Assembly (NCBI GenBank): GCA_029834535.1
Contig: JAQMWT010000052.1
Location: forward strand, 59,559-123,558
DNA length: 64,000 nt
Direction of reading: 5' to 3'
From: Chrysophaeum taylorii
Lineage: Eukaryota; Sar; Pelagophyceae; Pelagomonadales; Pelagomonadaceae
Positions 1 to 13,028 of the stretch are shown here, piece after piece; position 1 is the first letter of the stretch, and each line of letters opens with the position of its first letter. The notes beneath the pieces are model-generated. The model saw only the letters and a program-made list of their open reading frames with translations. It searched no databases and was not told where the DNA came from. Made by a program: the position numbers and the translations under genes.

Positions 1-230
1 GGCACCAGCTACTGCTTCTCCCTCAGACCTTGAAATCTTATCACCCCATGTGACTCGGCTTGCACAGCAGGTTAAGACGCTCCATATGTCACGTGACCTT
101 CTCACCTGACGCCTTTTATTCCTTGACTACTATCGTCTCGTAATCTACCCTCGAAGCTGAGTTCAGTACACTACGTATTTGTGTTGACGAAGCAGTCTGG
201 CTCCGCAAACTCCTCTTCGAGCTCTCGTTT

Positions 231-584
231 TTGGTTAATCCAACATTCTACATTATCACGCAAGCTGATCCTCCCTCCGATTTTTATGCAGACAACAATC
301 CTATTGCCGAGAACATGCGCTTCATCAGAAGCCTATCTCTCTTGTCTGACAACGCTGCTGCCGTGCACAACCCCTATAATCCCAACGGCTCGTCGTGCAG
401 CAAAGCCCTTTCTACACGATGGTTCAAAACTCGCGTGTGTGTCGCATTACAGAATATTCGCGCCCATCATGTCCCTGGCAAGTTAAATGTAGCTTATGGT
501 TTTACAACGCCACTTTCAGCCGACTTTGCTACGTTTCGCTCTCTTCTAGGTATGCCGCGTGTTACTGACTTAGTCCAATACTAG
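231..584 (+). pseudogene. Ty1/copia RNase H C-terminal fragment
   Basis: The open frame here resembles the last part of a copia-type RNase H. It has an Asp-Asn pair followed by alanines (SDNAAAVH), a Ser-Lys step (SCSKAL), then a HHVPGKLNVA stretch followed by a Phe-Thr-Thr-Pro-Leu step, and an ending with FRSLLGMP. These correspond in order to the family's DN-A-A, SKH, HVP-N-AD-FTKPL and F-LR-L-GV positions. The canonical Ala-Asp before Phe-Thr is changed. The element runs off the left edge of the window, and positions 1-230 in front of it have stops in every frame I tried. I infer the 3' end of a decayed LTR retrotransposon on the + strand. Confidence 0.6.
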
Positions 585-592
585 ACTTAACC

Positions 593-2650
593 CCTAACTC
601 TGGTGACCGCAATGTCGCTAAACTAGTCCTTCTGTTTATCACCAATACCTCTTTCTTTCCCTGATAAGATCACTGATTCTCCTTCAGTCAGCATGGTGAA
701 CAGTACTACTCTCGCAGACACTCCACGTACTCAGCAACACTGGATCTGCTATCTAAATTTCCAATCTAACTTTCCGATCTCAAGCTCGCAGTTTGACATT
801 TGGACTTTACCAACCAACCCAGCAACATACGATCCATATCCCTGTACACTCCCCTTTTGCATGTCTTCATCATCATCGGATAAAGATTACAGTATCATGT
901 GAGTATTTCATCTTGATCCTAACACCATGACCAATAGCTTACTACCGTGGCTACATTACCAACACCCAGTTGTCATGGTCACATGCAGTTTAATCTCCAT
1001 TTGTACCCGTGCATCGCGTGCATGTAGACTCCTCTGATCACTACACTTTACGGACTCACTGAACTCTCGTTGCTCTTCGAGTTGACAAAATACGCATGCC
1101 ACGCTTTGACTTAGCTGCCTTCGCGCTCTCATTTCAACGTTTAACATCATGAACGAGTATTGCGGGTGACCTACCTACCTTCATCTGCGTGAGTCAGCAT
1201 CTTGCAAAGCTACGGTTCGTCTTGTTCAGTGCACACTACTTATGTATTATGTACACCATTATCGATCATGATCTACCTAACATACGACCATCCGAATACC
1301 ACTGTTCGCCCTGTATAACTAACTATATGCATTGGCGGCTTCTTAGTACTTCTGATGCTTTGACATCTGATGACGCTATCACCAAACATCACAACAACAA
1401 TTAATTCACTCGGCGCCCACTGCACACTATCAATCTTAAAGAGTCCACTTCACATTGGGTATCCTTACCGCCCAACATTACTTCCTAATGGCTAAATGCT
1501 CAGTGCTGGATAACGTATGGCTTACGGACACCACCCCAGTGGTACCGTATCGTCCACACTCATGGTCTACTATGTGCATGAGATGAACACCTTACTGTTT
1601 CACGATTACACCTCAGCTCGCTATACATTACCGACAATATCCGACTATGTGTCAGATCACGCTTCTTTGTTTCCTTCATGGTCTCAGATAGGATTCTTAC
1701 AACACCCTCCTTGAGTCCAGGGTACATCGACATACTCATACTGGTCTTCAGTCTTCATTCTCTTTATCATCACGCCATATGTCTTCCTGGGCTTATCCTC
1801 TACCCATATAACGTCCAGGTTAGCAAGCTGCTGATGATTCTACGACTGAACATGATATGCAATGTGTTTCTTCATGTGACCTCTGTAGTTTCACTTCTTT
1901 TTTGCTGTTCACTAACAGTTCACAAGTTTTTTTTTGTTTGGCGGCTCTCACTATGAGGACTACAACCTCTACCTTACTTACAAGTTTCATCTCTTTGACG
2001 TTGCATTATAATAAAACAACGACGCTGCATGGAACATGATGCTGATACTCAGGTTGAAGTCTTCCATCCTCGTCCTTAAACATCATCGACTTATGTCACA
2101 ACACAACTCTGCCCGGAGCGTTAACCGCTACCCAACTCACACGCTTAACGTGTTGATGTCTCTGCTCTCTGCTATATGTGAGATATAATGCTTCCGCGAA
2201 GAGCATCAATCATCCTTCTGAACCTGAAGATGATGACATTCCCGCCATATGTGAAGTGCAAAGGGGAACAAGCAATCTCCTCACCGTTATCATTAACTTC
2301 TGCCTCACACTCACATTCACTTCCATCTTTCAAAGTCTCCCGTGATAAAGGCATTCAGAGTGTTATCACCAAGTCCAAGCCGTGACACCTGTCTGCTGAT
2401 GAACCTGTTGTGCCACTTAATATGACCTCGGAAGTGCACTTCTTGTTTATCCTGATCTCGTCCTCCATCACATGTCTCAAGAGATGTCATGTTCCTCAAC
2501 CACAAGACATCTCGATTTGGTGCAGAGAAATCTGCTAACTCCGACCCTTATTGAGAACACGATCTCTTCCTTACCCTTTTCCGTCCTTTCTACACAGTCA
2601 ATTAGTCCTCTGATCTGTGCTCGCGCTCATCATCATGGTCTAGCGCGTCC
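593..2650. other. no gene seen; retroelement-like spacer
   Basis: About 2 kb of lower-GC, pyrimidine-rich sequence with only short open frames, none of them recognisable. Its texture (CT-rich, low GC) is like the inside of the copia element at 40.3-44.8 kb and unlike the GC-rich genes. I take it as decayed mobile-element DNA but could identify no domain. Confidence 0.4.
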
Positions 2651-2710
2651 CGTAGGTACGTAGTAATTACATGTTACACTGATGTGTTGCTGTGTATCGT
2701 GCGGTAGCCC

Positions 2711-2780
2711 GGACCAGGTGAACTTACTGGGGTTAGAGATTGGGACTAGGTGAACTTACTGGCCTGCACTTGTCTTGAAC
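2711..2780 (-). repeat. interspersed repeat, copy 1
   Basis: On the - strand this reads AGACAAGTGCAGGCCAGTAA, followed by two AGTTCACCT units flanking a CCCAATCTCTAACCCCAG core. The same order of words occurs on the + strand at 44.93-45.05 kb, where it forms part of a longer array. The two copies lie about 42 kb apart in opposite orientation. Confidence 0.8.
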
Positions 2781-3524
2781 AAACGCACTCTGGACAGGGC
2801 CTCCGATCGCCCCGAACGCGAACGTCCGAGCCCCGACTCGGCACTGTCGATGCATAACGTCCGCCCCGAATTTCCGTTAAAAGTCGCTGTCGTTAGCCTA
2901 AATCGCTAACCGTCAGGTTGTGATGGATTACGGCGCCTAACACGCTTGCTCCCTGCGGCGGCCCCTGCCGTCCCGAAGTGAGACGGTGCCTGCTCACCTC
3001 CCGGGCTGGCCGGTTAGCACCCGGAAAGTCCGGGCCGGGATGGGGTTCGCTCGGTTGGGCAGAACGCGACGGACAGGTCGATTGTTCGTGGACCAATACG
3101 TCCGCGGCCTGCGACGCTCTTGCACGACCTCGCACAAGACCGCGCGCAGTGGCGGTCCGCCATCAACAAGTCCTCGTCCCTCGCCTCTGCCCCAACTGCG
3201 TGATTTTCCTCCGTGATACCGGACCGGCTCGTGTCCGGCCTGGCTCCCATGGTCTCGGTTGAGGTCTGAAGTTAGTTAGTTAGTTGAACTACCATTACTC
3301 GTCAAAAGACCCGTTACCGAATTAACGTTCGTGTAGGAGCACAAATTGTCATTCCAATCAATTCCCAAAAAAATCAACAAGCGGCGCGCTCGAGAAACGT
3401 ACGAATCTTTGCCACAGTTGTCACTGTGGCCGAGAAACTGAAGGTGAACACTGTGCGTACCCAAGCATAGGATGGTCTCGAATCATGTAGAGAGCGACCA
3501 GGCATAGAAGGTGACGAAACTGGT
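2781..3524. other. upstream region of the lipopeptide synthase gene, no gene seen
   Basis: GC-rich from 2,790 to 3,260 with short overlapping open frames of arginine- and proline-rich composition that look like chance. A short TTAG tetranucleotide run sits near 3,272-3,286. The last 200 bases are the presumed 5' flank of the gene starting at 3525. No core promoter motif stood out. Confidence 0.4.
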
Positions 3525-6500
3525 ATGACGTCGAGCAAGCCGCGATGGTCCCGTCCCTGGAGCGAGGAAGTGACCTGGCAGGCGCAGGCACGCGAAACGG
3601 CCGCGGCGCTCAACGAGGAAGTTTTCCTAACGTGGCTTGACGGAGATGGCGCAGAAAGTGCCAAGCTGTCGTTTAAAATGGTCTGGAGCCGCTCGGCGTT
3701 CGTTGCGAACTGGCTCCTCGGGGACGTCGGTCTCGCGCCGGGTGATCGCGCCATGCTCGTGTACGCTCCGGGTCCCGAGTTCTTCGTCGCCTTTGTCGCG
3801 TGTCTTCGCGCTGGCGTCTTGGCCGTGCCAAATTACCCTCCCGACCCCTCCAGCCTTGGACGTGGCCTCAGGAAGCTGGATCTCGTACGCACCACCTGCG
3901 GCGCCGAGGTGGGCCTCACCGACAGCATCGTGCGCAAGTTGCGCGCGGCGACGAGCATTTGGCACGCGTGGCCCGCGATACGCTGGTACAACACGGACGG
4001 CCAGGGCGCCGACTCGCCTGCACAACTGTTTTTTCATCGGCTGATGAGCTCGGAGCAGCAGCAGCAGCCGGATGACCCGATGCTACGAGTCTCGCGCAGC
4101 TTGAACTCGAAGAAGAAGAACGACCAGGGAGCCGCCGCGCAGTCGTTTGTTTTGCACGACGATGTAGCGCGTCGATCGCTCGCGCGCGTTGACGGTGGGG
4201 ACGGGGACCAACAAGAGAACATCGGCGGCGGCGGCGGCGGCGGCGGACGCCTCGACCAAGCCACGGATGACTCGATCGCCTTTCTTCAATTTACGTCGGG
4301 CTCGACGGGGTGCGCTATCGAGGAGTCGTCAAAAAATCGATTTGACATGCCCCGCAGGGACCCCAAGGGCGTCATGATTTCGCATCGCAACATCTGGCAC
4401 AACGTCAACAATATCTACATCCCTGGCCAGCACAACTTTCTCGGAACCCGCATCGGCGAGGCCGCGGTGAACCGATTGCACGACTTGGCCGAACCGTCCG
4501 AGAGAGTCGTCGCGGTTAGCTGGCTACCCCAGTTTCACGATAGTGGTCTGATGCTCATGTTGCTCGGGCCATTTCTCGCTGGCTAGAACCAGTGTGATAA
4601 GACATACCTCGATTGAAACGACGATAAGTTCCGACGCAGGTTACCACATGGTCAACTTCTCGCCGCTTTCGTTCCTCGCCGACCCCTTGATGTGGCTGCG
4701 CGCCGTCTCCAAGTATCGCGCCATCTGGACGGCCTCGCCAGACTTTGGCTATCGGCTGTGCACGAAGCGCGCCGCCGATACCGATGTCAGCTTCATCGAC
4801 CTCAGCTGCCTGGTGTACTGCGTGGGCGGCGTCGGCCAGCGTTGCGTGCCGTCGCTCCTCCGCGAGTTCGCCGCCTACTTTGCAATCCACGCACGGCTCC
4901 CCGACGACGGCAGTCGTGGCATATTCGTGCCCAACTACGGCCTCGCCGAGCACGTCGTCGCGACATGCGGCGAGAACGACGGCCTCGTCGCGTCCCGTCG
5001 ACGACCCGATCTCATTTCGTGCGGTTCAGACTTTATCGTCGACGTCCGAATCGTCGACGCCGCGAACCGACGACGCATCGTCGCCGACAACACGCCCGGC
5101 GAGCTGTGGTTGAGCTCGGACTCGGTCGCCCAAGGATACTGGGGTAAGCCCGAGCTGAGTGACGAGACCTTTCGCGCGCGACTCGAGCCAGACGACGGCA
5201 AGGTATACCTGAGAACTGGCGACGAGGCCTTCGTGGAGCGGGGCCGCCTCTTCATCTGCGCTCGAATCAAAGACTTGATCATCATTGGCGGCAGAAATTA
5301 CTACAGCGATGACGTCGAAGTGGCTGCGACCGAGGCCATAGTCGACTCGGTGAGACCAGGATGTGTCGCCGCCTTTGCCGTCGTCGACGACGACGACGAC
5401 GACGAGCGTCTGTGCGTCGTGCTCGAAGTTCGAGACAACGCCGAATCGGAATGCGAGGCTCTCGCGTCCGCGCTCGTAACGAGGGTTGGCGAGGCTGTCG
5501 GCCTGCGACCGCGCCGCGTGGTGTTCATCAAACAGAAAACTATTTTGAAGACGACGAGCGGAAAGCTAAGACGCCGAGCGATTCGAGATGCGCTACTCTC
5601 TGGCGAACTCCGCGTTCTCTTTGACTCGAATTCAACCACTTCTGAGGCCCTTGTTGGGGGGCACGACAACGACAACAACACTGCTGCTCGGAACTACGAC
5701 GACTCGGCAGAGGGCGGCTACGTCCAGCGGCTATGGCGGGTGCTCGTCGGCGGCGGCGGAAATTCTAAGGAGTCTCCCTCGACATCACTGAAGGATACTT
5801 CCGTCGAGTTGTTGAAGTGGTCCGAGCGCTTACTCGCGGATGCTCGAGAGCGAAATTTCGAACTTTCTGATTTTCTGGGAGAGTGGGAAGTCCTCGACGA
5901 CCATTACGCGATTCGACGATTTCGCATCGAGACTGAAAATTTAATCGAAGATCGCGAGAACTTATACCGCCAGCATCACCTGGGATGTGGTCGCTACGCG
6001 CACGAGTCTGCCGTCGTCGCAAAAATCAAAATTACGTTGAATGACGTCGAGCTGAGGCCTCGCGGCGATTCAGAAAAAGACGCGGTTGCGCGACTCCCCC
6101 GAGACCTCTACGTCCTCGTGCTCCACGCTACCGGCCTCGTCAAGTTCGTCCCACACTCTGCGAGCTCGCTGCGTCAGCTTGCTTTGCTCGAAAGCCGCGA
6201 CAAACTCGACGCCGAGATGAACTTGAAGCACGCAGAGGATTATGGTTGCTTTCGGTTTGGCATCGTCGTCGGAGACGGTCGGGAACGCAGGTTTCTGCGT
6301 CTTAATCGCTGGGCCACCGACAATCGCTACTTCTGGTCTGCTGTCAATATCACGCGCGACTTTCCCGAGGGAGTCGTCGACGAGCCGCGCGAGCTGATCG
6401 CGGCCGGGCTCGCCGCGCACCCCGGCGTTGACGGAACGAGCCCGTCCGGTGCTCTTCGCGACACGATCTTGGCATTACGAGGCGAAAACGACGACGGTGG

Positions 6501-8038
6501 TCGAACCACCACCACCACCACCACCACCGCGTTGCGACATCGGGCAGCGGCCGCGATTGCGGCGGTACCACGCGTCGATGATTTCCTACTTGCTGAGATA
6601 TCCGGGAGCGAGTCGTCGTCGCCGTCGTCGTCGTCGTCGTTTTCTGGCGGTTTGGCACTCGTCGATCGCGCGGCAAAACAGATCATCGACCTCTTCCCTC
6701 CAAACACATCCCTCAAAGACCACCCCGAATTGCCCCGGGTACTTAAGCAGCTCGCCGTTACAGATGAGCTGATGCGACGTCTTCACTACGACGAGTCTGT
6801 CGCCGACGTCGCGACGTTCGTCGAGGCGGTCAGGTCGAACGTCGTCGAGATGCCCGTGCTCTTGCAGGTTGCGCAAGAGCTCGAGAAACAACGACCCGGC
6901 CGCGGACTGCCCATTTCTGACGAGCGCGCCGCTGCAGACCTGCGAGGCGCCGTCATTTATTGTTTCGCTCTCCACTCGATCGGCATCTCTATGTTGAGCG
7001 CGTCTTCGCCAAAAACAGCCGCCGCTGCCGACTCGGACTTCTTGCTCGATTATTTGAAGGCGCAAAAAGCCGCCATAAATCAAGCGAAGGATGCCGTCGA
7101 CACCTGTTCACCCTTCGAGTATGACTATCTCGCGTGACTGATTCTAAGAAAAAACGTAGGCTCATGAAACACGAGGCCGTGCTATCGTCGGCGCGAAGCA
7201 TCGCAGAGACGAGACGCGACCCGAGTCGGCTCGCTATTGCCCGAGCAGCCGGCGGACCTCTCGCAGAGAATATATTGATGGCTGCTATTGAGGACGTATC
7301 CAAAAACTATGACCGCAACGCTCGCACCAAGGCAGAGTCCGCACGTTCCGTGCTCTTAGTTGAAAATCAACGTCTTTGCGCGAAAATATAGCTGATCATC
7401 GCTGTCTCTCAGGTGCTGGCTTCGAACTCGCCTACTGGAGCTGTGTGCTTCACCAACCGACCGCACGCGTTAAAGTAGCGTCGAGCAGACTCTACCACTC
7501 GGGCATCACAGATTTGGTAGGCTTTGAGGTGTCCCCAGCAATGATGTCTGAGTGGGTCCAAGTGTATCTCGTGTGGAATTTGTCCTTCGGGTTCACGGAG
7601 CCGCGCCCATTTTTGCCTCATGTCGCGAAGCTTTTGGTGCCGTGTTTACTATCTTTGACCAACGAAGACCCGACCTTTTTTTTGTGGATGCGCGTTATGA
7701 CGCTCAACGCGCACGTCAGTTCGCTGGTTTGTCACCCCGAGCTCAGTTTGATTTCTTCGGCGACCTACGACTGGCGATCGACAGACACAAGTACGGTCTT
7801 TGGCGAACTGACCGAGCGTCTCGCTTTTCAACTGTCGAATTCTATTTCGGCAAAACAACTTGTCGATAAGATATCGTCTCGGCGCAAGGAAGAACAAGGC
7901 GATCCGCAGCTTGCGACATGGTTCTCCAAGGCGTGGCATCAAACACTCGAGAGATACCGGCGCAGGACCGATCGAGATGCGCTGTTGGCCGTCAAACTCC
8001 AATCCGCCTTTGATTTTAACGATCCGACGACTACTCCT

Positions 8039-8071
<33 letters not shown>

Positions 8072-10976
8072 GAACGACGACGACGACGCCATCAGCTTCT
8101 CACACTTCCCGAAGCGAAAGACCTCGTCGTGTGCACATTGCGCTCCGTGATGGAATCAAAGGCCGAAAACTTCTCGGTCACGACAAACTTTTTTGACGCG
8201 GGAGTTGACTCGCTCGTGATGTGTAACCTCACGGCGGCACTTGGCGACAAACTCGGCGGCGTAAGGATTCCGCTTAGTGCCGCGTTTGAGAATCCAACGA
8301 TCGAGTCGTTTGCAGAGTTCCTGGTGAAACACGTCTCGTCGTCGTCGTCGTCGTCGTCGACGGGTACGAGCGAGCGAAGCGGAACCCGCGCGGACCAAGA
8401 GGTTGGCGCTGTCGACGGCTCTTCGACGACGACGACCACCCAGCCTAGAGAAGACGTACCTTTCTCGTGGAACCAGCTGCAGTTGCTGACAGAGTGTGCG
8501 TCCATACGAAAAGCCGGGCAACGTGGCTCGGGCGTGTTGGCGTTTGCCGCGTGGGCACGGGGGAGTTTTTCTGTGGTCGCGTTTCGAAGGGCTTTAAACG
8601 CTCTCGTTCGGCGACACGCCGTTCTCCGGACGACGTACGGAATCGACATGGACGACGGCCACTTCACGCAGAGCGAGCACGACCACATGGAAGTTGTTGC
8701 CTTGGTCGAAGCGGTCGCGAAAACAGAAGCGGAGGCGGTTCGGCGGGCAAAAGACGAAGCGCGCGCGCCACTGGATGTCTTGCGAGGCGACCCGGTGCTT
8801 CGCTGTTTGCTCGTGCGCGTCGACCCGGGATCAGAGGACGTCCTTCTCGCCATATTCGTGCACCACGTTGCCTGCGACGGGACGTCGACGCGCGTCGTGG
8901 CCCGCGAGCTTCGCGAGCTTTACGTCGCCGCGACGCACCAACGAGACCACGCCGCCGGCGCCGCCGCCGCGTCAATCGACGACGCGTGCTTACCCAAGGT
9001 CGATCGGACCTACGGCGACTTTGCGCGCCAACAGCACGCAATGCTCGAAAATCATCATCTCGAGGAGCAGAAGCGATACTGGAGCGAGCATCTTTGCGAT
9101 GGAAAGCTCGAAGTTTTGAATCTTCCGGTTGATCATCCTCGGCCGACAAAGCTGACGTACCGCAGCGATCACGTCGAGCTGCGCGTTCCGACTGACCTCG
9201 CATCTGCGCTCGCTCGGCTGGCAGCCGAATGGAACTGCACGCTCTTCCACGTTTTTCTCGCAACTTGGGCGCTTCTATTGGGAAGACACAGCGGGGCCGA
9301 GGAAATTGTGGTGGGAACCCCTTACCAAGGCCGAGAAGACTGCGACAAAAACCTCGTTGGCTATTTAGTCAATATCTTACCTCTTAAAATACACGTCGGC
9401 CGAGGCACGTCCGCGCGGAGCCTCGTCCAGCACGTCCGAAGAGTCGCAATCGACTCTCTTTCGAATGCACAAGTGCCGTTCCAATACGTCGTCGAGAACC
9501 TTCTCCCGAGTCTCGCCCGCGATCCGTCTCGCAACAGCGTTTTTCAGACGCTCCTCGCCTGGGAGCCACGGGACGGGTGGCACGCCACCAACTCGACGAC
9601 GACGACGTCAACGACAACGACAACAAATTGGACCCCCGATTTGAATATGGAGCCGGTTCTGCCTCAGCAGCACAATTCAATGGCAACGTGCGACGTCAAC
9701 TTCACCGGCCATCCCACGAGCGACGGGTGCGTCGAGGGCAGTATCGAGTTTAACGCCGATCTCTTCGAGCGCGAGAGCATCGAGCAACTCGCCAGGCACT
9801 TTCTCGTGCTGGCTGCCGCCCTTCTCAATGACCGCAATGCAGACATCTGGACTCTTTCGATGATTCACGCAGCGGAACGCAACCGCGTCCTACGCGAGTT
9901 CAACGATAATCACGTCGACTTTCGAGTTCGAGACGTCTTCGTTCACGACCTCGTCTGGAATCAGGCTCGTCGTCATCCCTCGGATGGTGCCGTCGAGTGG
10001 CAAGGCTCGCAGATGTCGTATGCCGAGTTTGAGGACGCGGCGTCGACCATCGCCGCCAGGCTGCGAGCTCTCGGCGTGAGATCGGACGTCGTGGTAGGAT
10101 TGCGCCTCGAAAAGTCGCTCGCAATGGCCACGGCAATCCTGGCTGTGCTTTCGGCGGGGGGGGCCTACCTGCCGCTCGATGCGAAAGCCCCGATCGACCG
10201 CCAACGCCTGATGCTCGAGGACGCTCGCTGTTCTCATCTCGTTACGCACGATCTCGACGACGACGACGACGACGACGACGACACTTTTTTGTCAGAATTA
10301 TTGGTTTCAAGCATGATCCAAGTGCGTATTGGCGTCGATGGTCGCATTACCATATCCGATGATTCTGATGATGATTCAGCCTCGACGACGCCCGCTCGGG
10401 AGGAGGTGGTTCGCGATAACAAAGATCTCTGCTACGTAATCTACACCTCTGGTTCCACCGGTCGACCGAAAGGAGTGTTGGTCGAACATCGCGGCGTCGT
10501 GAACTTGATGCACGCATTTCGACCTTTCTTCGAAGCCTTTTTTCCCGAAGCTTTCCGCCGCGAAGACGGCGAACGTCTCGTCGTGCGCTACGCCGTAACC
10601 TCGCACTACGTCTTCGACTTCTTCGCTTTGAACCTCTTCAACTGCCTGACCATCCTTGGAGGCACGTGTGTGCTTCTGCCTAGCGGGCTCTCTCTCCTGG
10701 AGCTTGGAGAAGCCGACAACATCGGCTGCATCGGCGACATCCCGAGCGTCGTCGCGTTAGCCCAAGCGCTGCCGTCCACTGTTCGTGCCATTATTACTGG
10801 CGGCGAAAAGCTAACGAATCGAGTGATTTTGAACTGTCTGCCTCGCCATCTCTTAAACATGTTCGAGACTTCGACTCAGAGTCCGAGCTTTCGTTTTTTT
10901 TTTTCGTCGTCGTCGTCGTCGTTTTGCCTGTCGCGCGCGTCGAGGTTGTTGTTGTTGTTAAGTTTATTCTTTGCCG

Positions 10977-11011
<35 letters not shown>

Positions 11012-12988
11012 CCGCCTCGTGAAGACATGACGTACTAACAGCTTGCTTTCACTCTGAAGGTATGGGCCCACGGAAGCCTCCATAGTGTCCACGTCCACCG
11101 TCGTGACTGTTTCGGACGACGCGACGCTGGCTTCAATCGGCCGACCGCTAGCGAACGTGACGTGCTACGTCGTCGCTCCAGATACGACGGAGCTCCAACC
11201 GATCGGCGTCTTCGGGGAGCTTCTAATAGGAGGAGTCCAGGTTGCACGCGGATACTTGAACCGACCCGATCTGACAAATGCCAAGTTTGTGAAAAACCCT
11301 TGGCCAGAAACCGACCCGTCGGGACGTGGCGTCGCGTATCGCACGGGCGACCGCGTTCGGTGGCGCTCGAACGGCGAGCTCGAGTTTGCCGGCCGTATCG
11401 ATAACCAAGTCAAGCTCCGAGGGCATCGAATTGAGCTCGGAGAGATAGAGGACGCGCTGCGCGCTCACGATTTCGTGAACGAAGCTGTGTGTTTGCTTCG
11501 GGACGACAACAACGTCGAGCCGCAGTTGGTCGCTTACGTCAACCCGCCAATCGCGGATATCGAAGCCTCGATACTTCCGGGCTTGCGGCAAAGGCTCCCC
11601 GCGTACATGGTGCCTTCGATCATTGTCGGAATCGAGGAATGGCCGCGCACTGGAACGAGCAAGATCGATCGAAAGCGGCTGCCCGCGCCGCCGCCGTCGC
11701 GCCGAAAAACGGGCGAACGTCGGCCGCCGAGCACTTTCACGGAGAAGAGAGTCGCGAGAATCGTTGCAGAAACGATCGGGTGTTCGCTAGATGACCTCGA
11801 CGCTGAGACGTCCTTGTTCAAACTGGGAGCGAGCTCGCTGTCTGCAGTGCGAATCAGGGTCATGCTTCAAAAAGAGTTTTCGGGCGTCGAGCTCGACCCG
11901 ATGCTCCTCTTTGACAACGAAAGTATACGCGAGCTGGCTGCGGTGCTTGAGGCAAAGGGCGTGGCTTCCTCCTCCGACGACGACGATAAGAGGTCGTCGG
12001 AAGACCTGACGCTGGACATCACCGAAACCCCCGAGAACGAGGAGGAGTCTGGCGGCGGAAACGAAAAAGAGGGGGACCTCCTCCTCTACTCCTCGGTGTT
12101 GCGCTTCGTGTGCTGGGTTTTCGCTTACTTGTACGTCGCCACCGTCTTCGTCGTGCCCGCGTGGGTGGTCGCATGGCGGCTGAACGTATCACAAGTCGAG
12201 TCGTGGCGCGTCGCGATTCTCGTCCACGCGCCTTTGGCGTGGGCATCGCTGTGCACTTTGCTGAGTCTCGCGGCCGCTGCGACGCGCCTGCTTCTTGCCC
12301 CGGGCGCGATTGTCCCGGTCGTCGCATCGTGCAAGTTCATCGCCTGGTGGACAGTCGAGCGCATCGATCAAATGAATCGTTTTTTGTTTCTCGAAGAGCT
12401 TCGACGGACGCCGTTCCTGCCGATGTACTTTCGCTTGCTGGGAGCACACGTCGGGATCGACGTGATTCTCGATACCGTCAAAATTCACGAGCCGCGATAC
12501 GTTTTTATCGGCGACAATTGCTCTCTTGGACAGCAAGTGGTCGTCTGCCCTCGCGAGTTCGACGCCGCGAGGCACCGGATCATCCTTCGGCCCGTGGTGC
12601 TGGGGGCCTCGTGTCGAGTCGAAGCCCGAGCTGTAATAGGGGCGGGAGCCAAGCTCGGAACAGGCGCGACCGTCGGAGCATTGGCGACTGTTGCGGGAGA
12701 AACGGTCGGCGGGAACAACGCTGACGCGAGGTTGCTCGAACCGACCGCCGTCCGGCCGACCCTCTTTCGGTCCTGGTTCATTTCTCTCGTCGCGCTATAT
12801 GCAACAATTGTTATCATCACCGCTTCCATGTATCCGGCCTTTCTCAGCTTGTCGCTTATCCTGAAGAAAGAGGGACTCTATCCGCCGCCAAACTCAAGTA
12901 TTGCCACCGATGCTCTGCATTCAAACCCCGAGGCGTTCGCGACATTCACTTCGACGTGCAGGCAGTGTCCCCTTAATTAAAAGCCCTG

Positions 12989-13028
<40 letters not shown>

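Noticed and set aside
7134-7159. A 26-bp GT-AG intron in the synthase gene
   Set aside because: A GTATGA donor 15 bp upstream gives a 41-bp intron in the same frame, equal in size to the next intron, and is the more plausible choice.
8037-8078. Poly-Ser stretch as a sign of a non-coding repeat insertion
   Set aside because: It stays in frame between the unknown region and the carrier, as do the poly-Asp and poly-Thr runs elsewhere in the protein; these behave as linkers.
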